Source: Ascoidea tarda (nom. inval.) (lineage: Eukaryota; Ascomycota; Saccharomycetes; Ascoideales; Ascoideaceae). From it: a DNA stretch of 64,000 bases. Shown here piece after piece: positions 31,789-44,400 of the stretch. Below the pieces are notes generated by a model. The model was not told the DNA's origin, made no database searches, and saw only the letters and a program-made list of their open reading frames with translations. The stretch spans positions 17,477 through 81,476 of the forward strand of contig JAKTTS010000010.1 in NCBI GenBank assembly GCA_030560485.1. The letters are read 5' to 3'. A program made the position numbers and the translations under genes. Numbering within the stretch: position 1 is the stretch's first letter; each line of letters starts with the position of its first letter.

Positions 31789-32295
31789 TTAATGGTGGTG
31801 AGGATCAGCTTGTGGAATTGTAACTCTATTTACTTTATAAACTGAACCACATTCCCAACATCTTGCGACTTGGTCGAAAGTTGGGTTTAACCATAAGACC
31901 TCATGAGAATCAGCTGGATAACCAGTACAACCGACAAATCTGTTGTCATCAAATGAATCTACAACAATTGGGTCAGCAATTGTACCTCTTCTTGAGGCAT
32001 CCAAAGGTTTTTGATCAAAGAAATCAATACCGTCAAATTTACCTAATAATTCCAATCTTTCTAAACCAGTAGCTTGTTCTAAATCAGTTGGAACAGTGTC
32101 TGGTTTGGCACCAGGACCAATAAGAGTTTCTGGACCTTCAACTTCACTTAAAGAGTTGGCAGTTTTAACTGGAGTATTTGGTTTGGAATTCGAATTTAAA
32201 GCAAGTCTTGAGATGGAGAAAAATCTAGTGGAGTTGAATGGTGAAACAATCAACTTAGCGGCACTGAATGTAGATTTGGTACGAATAGCAAACAT
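31789..32295 (-). CDS. COX4: Cytochrome c oxidase subunit IV
   Basis: The protein is 168 residues; the yeast precursor is 155. The first ~30 residues (MFAIRTKSTFSAAKLIVSPF) are a basic, hydroxylated mitochondrial presequence. The mature part keeps the family landmarks GLERLELLGKFDGIDFFDQKPL, the phrase FVGCTGYPADSHEVLWL and ARCWECGSVYKV. Cys123, His131, Cys146 and Cys149 are the zinc ligands, with the usual spacing. It is a nuclear-encoded zinc subunit on the matrix side of complex IV, needed for assembly. It ends in a His run (DPHHH), as in S. cerevisiae. Confidence 0.96.
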   Translation of the reverse strand: MFAIRTKSTFSAAKLIVSPFNSTRFFSISRLALNSNSKPNTPVKTANSLSEVEGPETLIGPGAKPDTVPTDLEQATGLERLELLGKFDGIDFFDQKPLDASRRGTIADPIVVDSFDDNRFVGCTGYPADSHEVLWLNPTFDQVARCWECGSVYKVNRVTIPQADPHHH

Positions 32296-32544
32296 TCTAA
32301 AATAAGATCAAAAAAACAATCGATAATTGTTAGTATAAATTTCGATGAAAATCAAAATTAGAAAACAGTAATTTATTTTTCAATTTTCAATTCTTCGTTT
32401 CTCATTTTTCATTTTTCATTTTTCATTTAGATTATATTATTTAAATTGTTTAAAATAATCAGATAATCAGGATAACTGCATTATTTATCTAAATGCATTG
32501 ATCTAAAAAAAGATGAAAATGTCTTTACCAATAATATTTTGAGA

Positions 32545-32774
32545 TTATATTAATTTGAGTTGATTTTTCTCTTTTTGGAAGGCTTTTTCAATATTTTCGA
32601 TCTGTTTGGCCAAGGGCCATTTGGTAATTATTTTATAAATGCTCGGAAGTAATGCAATACTGGCTTTGGTTTGAATGTCTAATTTTTCAAATGTTTCTAT
32701 CTATGCAGTTTTTTGAATGATATTTCACTGTTTCTCGCTGAATTTCCTAGAAAAAAGGCAAAAGGTGCAAACAT
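32545..32774 (-). pseudogene. Possible small gene with a frame break, or unseen intron
   Basis: On the minus strand a 51-codon open stretch (32700 to the TAA at 32545) reads like a real protein end: KASIALLPSIYKIITKWPLA, then a charged helix to KNQLKLI. It has no ATG of its own. An ATG at 32774 opens MFAPFAFFLGNSARNSE, which looks like a mitochondrial presequence, but that frame stops at a TAG after KKLHR, and the total length is one base short of a whole number of codons. No GT-AG intron of credible length fits between them. A TATA-like element and a CCAAT/CACGTG pair lie upstream. It may be a pseudogene, a sequence error, a frameshift or chance. Confidence 0.3.
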
Positions 32775-33031
32775 ACTTTGAATATAATTGTGGAAGGCAC
32801 TGGCGTTGAATATAAAGAAAGAAACAGACTAGAATATAGAAGAAAAGAATCTGGGTCAGCAGGACTACCACTGGTTGTTCTGTGGATGGTTGGCAGTAAT
32901 GGTTCGTGTTGATATATATTAATATACTTCCAGAAAACTTAAATCACAGAATCTGCTCACTTTTCCACCTATGAAAAAAACGACAGTCGCTGTTTGAACT
33001 GAAGGCCTTTGTATTTGCTAAAGCCGGCCTC

Positions 33032-33066
33032 TGATTGGTCACTCCAGACCAAATATACTACACGTG
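33032..33066. promoter_or_regulatory. HAP-type CCAAT box plus CACGTG box
   Basis: TGATTGGT at 33032-33039 (reverse ACCAATCA, the Hap2/3/4/5 consensus) and CACGTGAC at 33061-33068 (Cbf1-type). This pairing is common before respiratory genes in yeasts. The elements are 740 bp from COX4 but about 260 bp from the ATG at 32774, which favours the hidden small ORF as target. Inference. Confidence 0.4.
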
Positions 33067-33329
33067 ACAGTCATGCGATAACCATTTGCATTTCAGAACT
33101 TGGTCCAGAAGCAGAGCCGGAGGAAGTGCCCAGATTTACAGGGAGGGCTGTGCATCCCAGCACGGGTATATGATGTTTATTAAATCTGAAGTATATACGA
33201 AACTAACAAAGCTATAGATGAGATATAAAATCAAACAATATCAATACGCACTAAAAGTTTTTAAGAATCGTTGGAAATCCTAGAGATTCACAGGGAACTA
33301 AAGGGGTATCGCCTCTGGCTACACAATTG

Positions 33330-35860
<2,531 letters not shown>

Positions 35861-38251
35861 ATGGCGACTTTGGTTATTCCCAGACAAAATCAGCTTGCAT
35901 TGACGCAATTCAAGCTGTTGTGCGTTTCACAGAACAACAACACCAAGGTATCAAACAACCTGCGCCAGAACTATCTCGATGCCTTGACCAACATTGCTAG
36001 ATTTTTGGGTTACAGCGACGACGACTTTCGATTGCACCCTAGAATACTTGATGTGGTTGACGATATAGTGCTGGATTTCAATTTTTATACAGCTTTGTTC
36101 TTCGCCCATCCAGACGATGATACCAATGTGTACGAGCTTTTAATGGAGCTTTTGCGAGTTTTGGTGAACTTTTGTGCTAATAGTGATTCAAGTCGTCTTA
36201 ATTTGATGGAGCGAGATGTGTTTGTTCAGAATTTGGTGTCATTTCTCGAAAGACTTTTGTCTAGATCTTCGTCTCCTCAAAGTTCTAGTGACGAACACCA
36301 TGAGCAGATTCTTGTTATCTCACTTCGAATTCTGATTATGTTGAGAAACATTGTGTTAATTGATGATAAGTATAGCGAGACTGGGAGAAAGTTGGTTGTA
36401 TTACTTATTGAACGTTATCAGTTATTAACTTGTTTACTAAGTTCTATTAAAATGGTTGATGTTGATCATTTACACATTTCGACTCGTTTATTGTCATTTT
36501 TTCTGCAAGAATTTGAAATCATTATAAAATTACTAAAATATTACACTGAATCCAACCAAGAGCAACAGTACATTGGAATTGATTATACAATTTTAGATAG
36601 TTGGGTTGACGTTTTCAGGAGAATTTTATCTTCGATTTTAGTAACGTTTAAGGACAGTCTAAATGAAAATAGAAAACCAGTAGTGATCCAGGGATATGAA
36701 AGTGATTACTCTGATGAACTGCTTTCGATTTACCAAATATTTGTTGGATTTTCTCAAATATTGGAAAGATTATCAAAGATTATACCATTTGATTGTAAAA
36801 GACAGAATTGGTTAACATCATTGACTCACTTAATTAACGAATTGTATAAGCATTTGATAGAAATTGACGAGATTAATAAACAAGTGCATGGGAACGATGA
36901 TGCACCCAATGAAACAACATTGTTTTCAATAATAACAGAGAGTGTTTATGTGTGTTTTGCCAATTTATCGAGTAATTTAAAGTATGACAATTTGAATGAT
37001 TTGAAGTTTGTTTTGGATGTGATTTACAATAAAGGATCGAATGAAATAGACCTTGAGAATAATTTGATATTGACGTTAATGTTTTTAGTAATTGGCAATT
37101 CGATTTCCAGTAAAGGTGTCAGGGTTTTTTTAATTAACAACTATCCTGATTTAATGAACAAGGTTATTGGACTAGTTGATTTGAGTAATGGCGTTAATAA
37201 GAAACGTTATAATAAATCACTTATTGAAAGTCCATTTTATTGCCAAAGCTTTTTTTTTTTATTGAATATTTTGACAACGGCACCAATTGATATGATTGAA
37301 GCAGATTTAAAGGATGAGAAAATAGCAAGTGATCTAAAAGATTTAAAAGATCAAAAAGAATTGAACAATGTTACTAATGAAATTAATACTAACGAAATTG
37401 ATATCAATGGAATATTTTTAATTAATAATAACAATTTGATTAAAGTAAATAAATTGATTAAAAAGAATTTAAAATTTAAATTTCATTCAATTCTATATAT
37501 GAATTTCGAGATTATACTAAAATTTCTTGGCAATTATTTTGAAAATTTCTTAAAACTAAATAAAAACTATCGTAAATTCAATGAATTTATGGCGAGTTTT
37601 GAAAAGGAAAACAAGATACTAGATTTATTGATAAATACGATTTTATACAAGTTTCCGTTTTCAAATCACAATGCTGCCGTTAATAATGAGGCGATTGAGG
37701 TAGATAATTTTGAAAGTTATTTGCGTGTTAATGAATTATTATCAATTATTAATAATAGTTATTTGAAATTGAATAGTGTCGATGATAGCAATGGTGACGA
37801 CTTTAATGAAAGTATAGTTAAACTAATTGATGCAAATTTGTTTGAATTTACAGATGAAAACGTTTTGGGGATCAAGAAAGCTGGCAAAACCATTCCTATT
37901 AACTATCTAATGTCGAAAATCAAGACGCTATCGATTTTGTTTATTGAGTATGAAAAGCAGAATTCGGGTGGAAACAAAGAAGACGCAAACAAGTACCAAA
38001 AGATAGCTGCGCATTTGGTGGATGACAAAGCTGAAATACTCGTCAACTTTATCAGCTATTGCAGAGATATCTGCAAGGAAGTTGAAAGTAGCGATGCTAA
38101 CAGGACCAATGCGCAGCTCAAAATGGCAAGAAGCATGTTGAGCCACAACACCAAGTTTCTTAGTGGATGCCTCTACAAGTACATAGATCACACTGGCAAA
38201 GGCCACATCCAGCTCAGTGAGCTCTGTCTTTCGATAGTGCATAGACACTAA
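35861..38251 (+). CDS. Helical-repeat (ARM-like) protein, Bem4/SmgGDS-like
   Basis: The protein is 796 residues from the ATG at 35861 (MATLVIPRQNQLAL). The whole sequence is built of amphipathic helices without catalytic motifs. The best pattern is LLRVLVNFCANSDSSRLNLM followed by ILIMLRNIVLIDDKYSE, which resembles the ARM repeats of Bem4 and SmgGDS (Rho-GTPase-binding chaperones). An Asn/Asp-rich linker sits near residues 490-530. The C-terminus (ARSMLSHNTKFLSGCLYKYI) looks conserved but I cannot place it. Ctr86/ataxin-10 is an alternative in the same fold class, so no symbol is given. It ends 219 bp before the U6 gene's 3' end. Confidence 0.55.
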   Translation: MATLVIPRQNQLALTQFKLLCVSQNNNTKVSNNLRQNYLDALTNIARFLGYSDDDFRLHPRILDVVDDIVLDFNFYTALFFAHPDDDTNVYELLMELLRVLVNFCANSDSSRLNLMERDVFVQNLVSFLERLLSRSSSPQSSSDEHHEQILVISLRILIMLRNIVLIDDKYSETGRKLVVLLIERYQLLTCLLSSIKMVDVDHLHISTRLLSFFLQEFEIIIKLLKYYTESNQEQQYIGIDYTILDSWVDVFRRILSSILVTFKDSLNENRKPVVIQGYESDYSDELLSIYQIFVGFSQILERLSKIIPFDCKRQNWLTSLTHLINELYKHLIEIDEINKQVHGNDDAPNETTLFSIITESVYVCFANLSSNLKYDNLNDLKFVLDVIYNKGSNEIDLENNLILTLMFLVIGNSISSKGVRVFLINNYPDLMNKVIGLVDLSNGVNKKRYNKSLIESPFYCQSFFFLLNILTTAPIDMIEADLKDEKIASDLKDLKDQKELNNVTNEINTNEIDINGIFLINNNNLIKVNKLIKKNLKFKFHSILYMNFEIILKFLGNYFENFLKLNKNYRKFNEFMASFEKENKILDLLINTILYKFPFSNHNAAVNNEAIEVDNFESYLRVNELLSIINNSYLKLNSVDDSNGDDFNESIVKLIDANLFEFTDENVLGIKKAGKTIPINYLMSKIKTLSILFIEYEKQNSGGNKEDANKYQKIAAHLVDDKAEILVNFISYCRDICKEVESSDANRTNAQLKMARSMLSHNTKFLSGCLYKYIDHTGKGHIQLSELCLSIVHRH

Positions 38252-38327
38252 TACACAGTTTGAAGCAAAATCAACAAGATCAGCAAAATCAGCCCAACCG
38301 CCAGGAAAACACAAAAAGCCCCCGGCG

Positions 38328-38338
38328 AGAGTCGAACC
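38328..38338 (-). promoter_or_regulatory. Downstream box B of the U6 gene
   Basis: On the minus strand GGTTCGACTCT matches the pol III B-box consensus GGTTCGANTCC. It lies about 130 bp beyond the U6 terminator and 234 bp from the predicted U6 5' end. S. cerevisiae SNR6 likewise has its B box downstream of the terminator at about this distance. It is not part of a tRNA: the bases around it do not form a T-stem. Confidence 0.7.
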
Positions 38339-38469
38339 GACGATACAGCCTGGAGCAGTTCTTTCTTTCTGCGCCGACTCTGGAAGCAGCTCTGGAAGCA
38401 GCAGAAGTAGTGGAAGCAGCAGCAACAGCAACAGCAGCAGAAAAGCCCTCTGCTGCTCAAGCTCTAGCC

Positions 38470-38571
38470 AAAAAACAGGTAAAATCTCTTTGTAAAGCGT
38501 GTCATCCTTATGCAGGGGCCATGCTAATCTTCTCTGTATTTGTAACAAATTGACCAAATGTCCCGAAGGAC
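38470..38571 (-). ncRNA. SNR6: U6 spliceosomal snRNA
   Basis: About 102 nt, intronless. The 5' hairpin is GTCC-TTCG-GGAC, followed by ATTTGGTCAATTTG as in yeasts. The invariant core ACAGAGAAGATTAGCATGGC holds the ACAGAGA box that pairs with the 5' splice site and the AGC catalytic triad. The internal stem-loop CCCCTGCATAAGGATGACAC follows, then TTTACAAAGAGATTTT and a T6 terminator at 38475-38470. U6 forms the catalytic centre of the spliceosome with U2. The exact ends are inferred by comparison with S. pombe and S. cerevisiae U6. No clear TATA box is present 25-30 bp upstream, so the downstream B box probably matters. Confidence 0.93.
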
Positions 38572-38578
38572 GGTCGCT

Positions 38579-38603
38579 CAGCGTTTTTTGCGATGTAACG
38601 CTG
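38579..38603. repeat. Inverted repeat at the U6 5' flank
   Basis: cagcgtt and aacgctg form a perfect 7-bp inverted repeat with an 11-nt loop that contains a T6 run, starting 8 bp upstream of the U6 5' end and inside the 91-bp gap to the SKY1 start codon. It could be a hairpin or a dyad protein site. Confidence 0.5.
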
Positions 38604-38662
38604 ATGAAAAGCTTCTTTGCCTTCTTTAAGTGCTGCTTCTTTGTCTCTTCTTTCATGGCAAG

Positions 38663-41080
38663 ATGGCCACCTCTATGTCGCCTCCACACTCCAACGCCTG
38701 TTCCTCTGATGCTTTGCACCAGCATGGTCCAGCTTGCGAAATGGACTGCTCTTCTTCTCCGGAAGTCTCCATCGAAAGGGCTGCTGAAACTGTTTCCAAC
38801 CTCAAAGCTGACGATGCTGCCTTGATGAAAGACCCTCTACCTGCTCTTTTGGAAGACACCCAAAGGATCCTTCAGCAAATCGACACCACCAAATTGAAAA
38901 TATCGAATTTGCTCAAATCAAACACCATCCCCAAACGAAACATAAAAACCAGATCGTCCAAGTCAAATTCAAAGTTTCTTAGCATTTCCTCAATGACCTA
39001 CACTGAAATCAACGATCTCTTTCTAAATAACGACAAGTTCAATTCGCTTATCATAAATAACTCGGTTTCCCTAACTGAAAAAGAAATGAAAAATGAGGAA
39101 GAACTAAAAGATTACGTCCCCAACGGTTATCATCCTGCTTACATAGGTGAGGTCTTGATAAATGATCAAAAAAATATATCTTACACTTTAATTCGAAAAT
39201 TAGGTTGGGGCCATTTTTCAACTGTTTGGTTAGCTAGAGCTAAGAAAATTGAAATCAAAAACTCGGAAGTTCAATCAAATGATTTGGATGATTTAAATAA
39301 AAATTTAAATAACGAGTTAAATAATGATATAAATAACTTAGATAAGAATTTCCAAGAATACGTCGCAGTTAAAATTGTTCGTTCTGCAAAACATTATACT
39401 GAAACTTCAATAGATGAAATCAAATTATTAAAAAAAGTTAAAAATTTCAATAACAATACCAATAACAATAACAATATGGGTCAGCATAATGTCATCAAAT
39501 TGTTAGATGATTTCACTATTAATGGCCCCAACGGTAATCACATTGTTATGATTTTTGAAATTCTCGGCGAAAACCTATTATCTCTAATCAAAAAATTTAA
39601 ACACAATGGCATTCCAACCATTCTAGTCAAACAAATCGCTAAACAAATCCTATTCGCCTTGGATTTTTTACATAGAAACTGTGGTATAATACACACTGAT
39701 CTTAAACCAGAAAATATCCTACTAAAAATCAACAACACTAACGTCCTAAAACTAATCGATCTAATATCAAATAAAAAAAACCTACTAAAAATTCTAAAAT
39801 TTTATCAGGACTTTTTATCAGACATATCCATTTCAAGAAAAAAAATTAACAACAATAATAACAATAACAACAGTATTAAAGTCAATTACGCTAAATTAGG
39901 TGAAATCATCTCAAACATTAAACAAAAAGAAAATATAGATCATTACAAAATCATCAAATCAGAACCAATACCCTCTCTAATCAAAAATTCATATTCTAAT
40001 ATTCCTATTCCTCATCATTCAAACAATAATATCCATCCTCCTTCTTGTAACTCTTGTGCTAATTCTTCTCCTGCTTCTTTTGCTTCCTCCTCACCTTCTT
40101 CCCCTTCCTCTATTACCTCGTCAAATGACTCTTCCTCCAAACTGGATTCTCCAAATAAAATACTCCACTCTGATAATTTTCTATCTTCTCTATCTTTAAT
40201 GACAATTTCAAACAATATTGTCAATAGTTCAAATTTTCCAACCCCGCCTTCTTCAGGCTCAAATCATGATATAGATATTTCAAATCAAAAAATTAACAAT
40301 AACAATCAATTAAACGATCATCTTTATAATGAAAATAATCTCATAAACGCAAAAATCGCTGATTTAGGTAACGCTTGTTGGATAGATAAACACTTTACTA
40401 ATGATATCCAAACAAGACAATATAGAGCTCCAGAAATCATCATGGGTGGTTATTGGGGTTGTTCTGCTGATGTTTGGTCTTTTGCTTGTTTGATTTTCGA
40501 GTTATTAACTGGTGATTATCTTTTTGAGCCCATTGAAGGTCATTCTTATTCAAGAGATGACGACCATTTAGCTCAAATTGTCGAGCTTCTATCTTGTCCA
40601 AATCCTCAAGAAGACCATGATCTAATCAATCTAGTTAACGGCTGCTCAAAAAGCTCTCTGTTTTTCAATGATAACTATCACTTACAAAATTTATCAAGTT
40701 TAAGATTTTGGGACTTGAAAAGAGTCTTGAAAGAAAAATATAAGTTTTCCGACCTTGAATCAAGGCAAATTAGCGATTTTCTTTTACCAATGCTTAATTT
40801 AAACCCTAAAAAAAGAGCTGATGCTGGTGGAATGATTAATCACTCTTGGCTAGAAGATACCTTTGGCATGGAAAATGTTTTCAATCAGGAAAGAAAATTG
40901 TATAATAGTGGTCTAGATATACCTGGTTGGTGCAGTGAAGTCTTTCATTACACACTGTATTATAATCCCAATCGCCGTTATAATAGTAATAGAGCTAATT
41001 ATAACCGCCATCGCAACAATAACGGGAGCTTTTACTATCGTAACAATAATAACAGTTCTTATAATCGCAGTTATAATTAA
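38663..41080 (+). CDS. SKY1: SR-protein kinase
   Basis: The protein is 805 residues from the ATG at 38663 (MATSMSPPHSN). The kinase N-lobe has the Gly-rich loop KLGWGHFSTVWLA and the lysine in YVAVKIVRS (about 236). The catalytic loop is HTDLKPENIL (about 345). A Ser/Asn-rich spacer of about 210 residues splits the kinase, the hallmark of the SRPK family. The second half gives KIADLGNACW (DLG in place of DFG, normal for SRPK), QTRQYRAPEIIMGG and ADVWSFACLIFELL. SRPKs phosphorylate RS/SR-dipeptide proteins of mRNA processing and export. The C-terminus has an Asn/Tyr/Arg-rich tail (about 770-805). It lies head to head with the U6 gene, its ATG 91 bp from the U6 5' end. Confidence 0.95.
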   Translation: MATSMSPPHSNACSSDALHQHGPACEMDCSSSPEVSIERAAETVSNLKADDAALMKDPLPALLEDTQRILQQIDTTKLKISNLLKSNTIPKRNIKTRSSKSNSKFLSISSMTYTEINDLFLNNDKFNSLIINNSVSLTEKEMKNEEELKDYVPNGYHPAYIGEVLINDQKNISYTLIRKLGWGHFSTVWLARAKKIEIKNSEVQSNDLDDLNKNLNNELNNDINNLDKNFQEYVAVKIVRSAKHYTETSIDEIKLLKKVKNFNNNTNNNNNMGQHNVIKLLDDFTINGPNGNHIVMIFEILGENLLSLIKKFKHNGIPTILVKQIAKQILFALDFLHRNCGIIHTDLKPENILLKINNTNVLKLIDLISNKKNLLKILKFYQDFLSDISISRKKINNNNNNNNSIKVNYAKLGEIISNIKQKENIDHYKIIKSEPIPSLIKNSYSNIPIPHHSNNNIHPPSCNSCANSSPASFASSSPSSPSSITSSNDSSSKLDSPNKILHSDNFLSSLSLMTISNNIVNSSNFPTPPSSGSNHDIDISNQKINNNNQLNDHLYNENNLINAKIADLGNACWIDKHFTNDIQTRQYRAPEIIMGGYWGCSADVWSFACLIFELLTGDYLFEPIEGHSYSRDDDHLAQIVELLSCPNPQEDHDLINLVNGCSKSSLFFNDNYHLQNLSSLRFWDLKRVLKEKYKFSDLESRQISDFLLPMLNLNPKKRADAGGMINHSWLEDTFGMENVFNQERKLYNSGLDIPGWCSEVFHYTLYYNPNRRYNSNRANYNRHRNNNGSFYYRNNNNSSYNRSYN

Positions 41081-41471
41081 AATTTATTTTATTTAAAATG
41101 CATTGAAATCAAGTGATATCGCTTTTATTTTAAAAAATTGTTTATTATCATTACTATCATTCCCATTTTAATTTTTTGTTCTCGTTATATTATTTAAATA
41201 TGGTTAGTTAAATTTTTTTTTTATTTTTGTGTTTTTTCTTTTATAAAATATTTTAAAAATTCAAATTTTCCTTGTTTATATTGTAATAGCATTAACGCTA
41301 GACTCAAAATAGAAACAATCTTTAGTTTTTTTAAAAAAATATTTCCTACAAAAATAAATTCAAAATATGTACTTATTATTTTAAATATATACATATATGC
41401 AGTCAAATGAAAGATTTTTGCTTTTGCTTAATTTTCAAATAAAGAAATAGAACGAAAATCACTCTATTAGC
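41081..41471. other. Convergent 3' intergenic region SKY1 / GYF gene
   Basis: AT-rich spacer of about 390 bp; no gene seen. Confidence 0.4.
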
Positions 41472-44400
41472 TTAACGTCTGTTTTTTCTCTTAGAACTTT
41501 TCACTGATGTCGTCCATTCAGAATCATCATTGTTGAAATCAAGATCAGCTTTCAACGCTTCATCCCAATCAATGTTGGAAATAAATAGCTTTTCAACATT
41601 TTTTCTCCTTTTAATGAATTCTTCAGAAAATCTTCTACCGTTCAAAGTTGTTGAGGCAGAATAAATAGAATCACTAATTAAATCCATCGAAGTGTTATCT
41701 GCTGGCAATGTAAAAAAAATTTTTAACAAATCTTCTTTTTTAATATTTTTGTTTAAGTTGTGTAATTCAGCTCTACACCATTGTAAGAATTCTCGTTTGG
41801 ATCTTGAACTGCTATTTTGAGCACTGTTGTTTGTTGAAACTCTGGAGACTGGAACAGCAGAAACAGATCTTAAAATTGCTGGAGTAGTTGGTTTCGAAGT
41901 GTTGTTTGTGATCTTTGGAGCAGAAACTTTAACTGGCTGAGATTTTTTGGCAGAACCAACAACTGTCCATTTGTTTGCAGTGCCAGTAGATGAAACAGTC
42001 GAGGCAAACGAAGCTTTTTTGGCGGACGCTTTGCTGCTAACCAAGTTACTAACAGCTCTAGCTTTAACAGCAGCAATATCAGCTTCTTCCTTTTGAATTT
42101 CAGCCAAAGTTTTCTTAACAGTATTACTTGTAGTTTTGGAAATAGCCCAACCCATTGGAGCAGGTTTTACAACTTGGGTAGTGGCTTCTTCAGCAAGTAT
42201 TTTTTGAACCAATAATTTACTTTTGGTTTCTCTTTGTTTTTCTTGTAATTTTTGTTCTTTTTCTCTTTTTGCAGTTTCAATTTGTTGGATTTCTTTTAGT
42301 GATTTTGGTGGGGCCTGAGTAGACTTTTTATTGGCATTTGCCCATGGCGCTAACTTAGGTTTAACTGGAGCAGGTTTTGGCGAAACAGTTTGGGTTTTAA
42401 TTGGCTCAACGACTTCTTTGGTTTCAGCTTTAGGTTCTTTTGCCGCATTTCGTTCTTTTCCATTATTTGATTTTGATTTTGATTTTGGTTGCACAGTCTT
42501 TTCGTCTTCTTTTTCTGACAAAACTTCTGGTTTTTGTGAAGTTTCAACTTCTGGAAGATCTTCAACATCTCGTTTATTTACTTCAACAGAAATTTCCTCT
42601 TTAATACTATCTTTGGAAACTTCTTTCGATAGTTGATGAGCATCTTGAGACGAAGTAGAATCAGATCTTTCAGATTTCCATTGTTGAGGTAAAGAATTGA
42701 CAAGTTCATTTTTTAAAATAGGAGAGTTTGTAGAAATTACATTTTCATTTTGAACGATCGGTTCATTATTAATAGGAATTGGATCGGAATCAATTTCTTC
42801 ATTAATAACAGTATGTATTTGGTTTAAAATATGATTAGTTTTAATGTCTGCATTGGAAGAATCAATGTTTTGAAAGTTTATGGGAGGAGATTGTTGATTT
42901 AATTGTTGAAATCCGATATTTTGAGTTTGAATGTTTGAAAGCGAATGAATTGAAGCGTGCAAACTTTGAGGAGTACTAATATTGGATTGATTGTCATTGT
43001 TGATAATTGGCGTGTTTGAAAGGCTGTTATTGATGTTGTTGCTATTTATTGTGGCATTATTAATATTTGGAGTGTTAATAGCATTGGGGTTTATATTGTT
43101 ATTATTATGTTGGTTTGTTATATTATTGTTATCGTTGAAAAATTGAGATTGAGTTCTTGCAGGAATTCCGATATTTGTGTTTGAAATATAATCTCTTGTT
43201 GTTGCTTGAGATGGAGTAGTTAAAGATGCAATGTTCCAGTTTGAGGCAATTGGAGTAAGTGTTTGATGGAAAACTGGAAGGTTTGATGCATTTGTCATCC
43301 ATGCATTAGATGGATTTTGTTGTGGTTGTTGTTGCAAAAATTGTTGGTTAGGAAATAAACCTGATTGATTAAAAAATTGAGACTGGGGAATTTGTTGCTG
43401 ATGCTGACTTTGTAGGAGATTGGGTGATGAAAGTGAAGGTAATGGAACTAAAAAGGGCTCTGTAAAATTATTAATTGATATGCAAAATTCGTTCAAAGTT
43501 CTAAATTGGATTTCGTCAGCTCTTCTGATTCTAAGCTCGGGGGTTAAATAGTTGACACCATACCATCTATTCATCATTACACCATCAAATGGACCTTGTT
43601 CTTGATTTGATGGATCAAGATAATACCATTTGATTTCCGAAGGTTGTTGTAGAGAAATATTTGGAGGTGGAATTAAAGAATGCAATTGATTTGGAAATAA
43701 GTTTGGTGGTGGAGGTGGTGGAGTGTTAATTGAATTCAAATCCAAGTTATTGTTTAAACTTAAATTCGAACCAGAATGAGACATTGAATTCAAATGAGGG
43801 TTACTTGAGTTGTGATGCAAAGAAGAATTTAAAGGGTTTCGAAGAAAATTCAAATCGGAAACAACCGAATTAGATATGGATTGAGGTTGATTACTTGAGG
43901 GATTTGTTTGATTAATGGTTGTATTATTCGGGTTGAGAATAGGGTTGTTGATAGAGTCAATAGAGTTTGATGATAGGATGGGGTTAATTGGGTTAATTGA
44001 ATTAATAGGGTTGATGTGATTTGAATTAGAAATAAAGTTTGAAGAATTGAGGTTATTGTTATTTGAAGAGTCAATAGAGGGAGTTTGGTCATTATTGTTG
44101 GGTGAGTCATTACTTTGAATCTGTTTGGATTGAGAAGAATGTTCGATAGATTCATTGTTAATTTCATTATTAACATTGTTTTCAGAGAGTTTTGAATCAA
44201 AAAAAGAGGGAGATTGCAAGGTTGGAGGAATTGGGGATAGTAAAGAAGAAAATGTGTTTAAAAACAAAGGAGTTGCAGGATTACTAAAATTTGGTAACCA
44301 AGGAGAATTAGCAACATTTTTTGGATGCAAAGAATTATCCGGATCATTAAATTTCAAATCGTCAAAACTTTTTTCAACCGGATTAATATCTAAAGATAGA

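Larger units (their letters stand above)
32296..33329. other. COX4 upstream region holding a possible hidden small gene
   Basis: About 1 kb between COX4 and the 3' end of PAP1. The first 250 bp should be the COX4 promoter. A coding-like stretch lies at 32545-32774 (see separate entry). A TATA-like sequence is near 32915 and CCAAT and CACGTG boxes lie at 33032-33066. Confidence 0.4.

Noticed and set aside
38310-38400. tRNA gene around the GGTTCGACTCT box
   Set aside because: The bases beside the box do not form a T-stem and no matching acceptor, D or anticodon arms are found; the site fits better as the U6 downstream B box.
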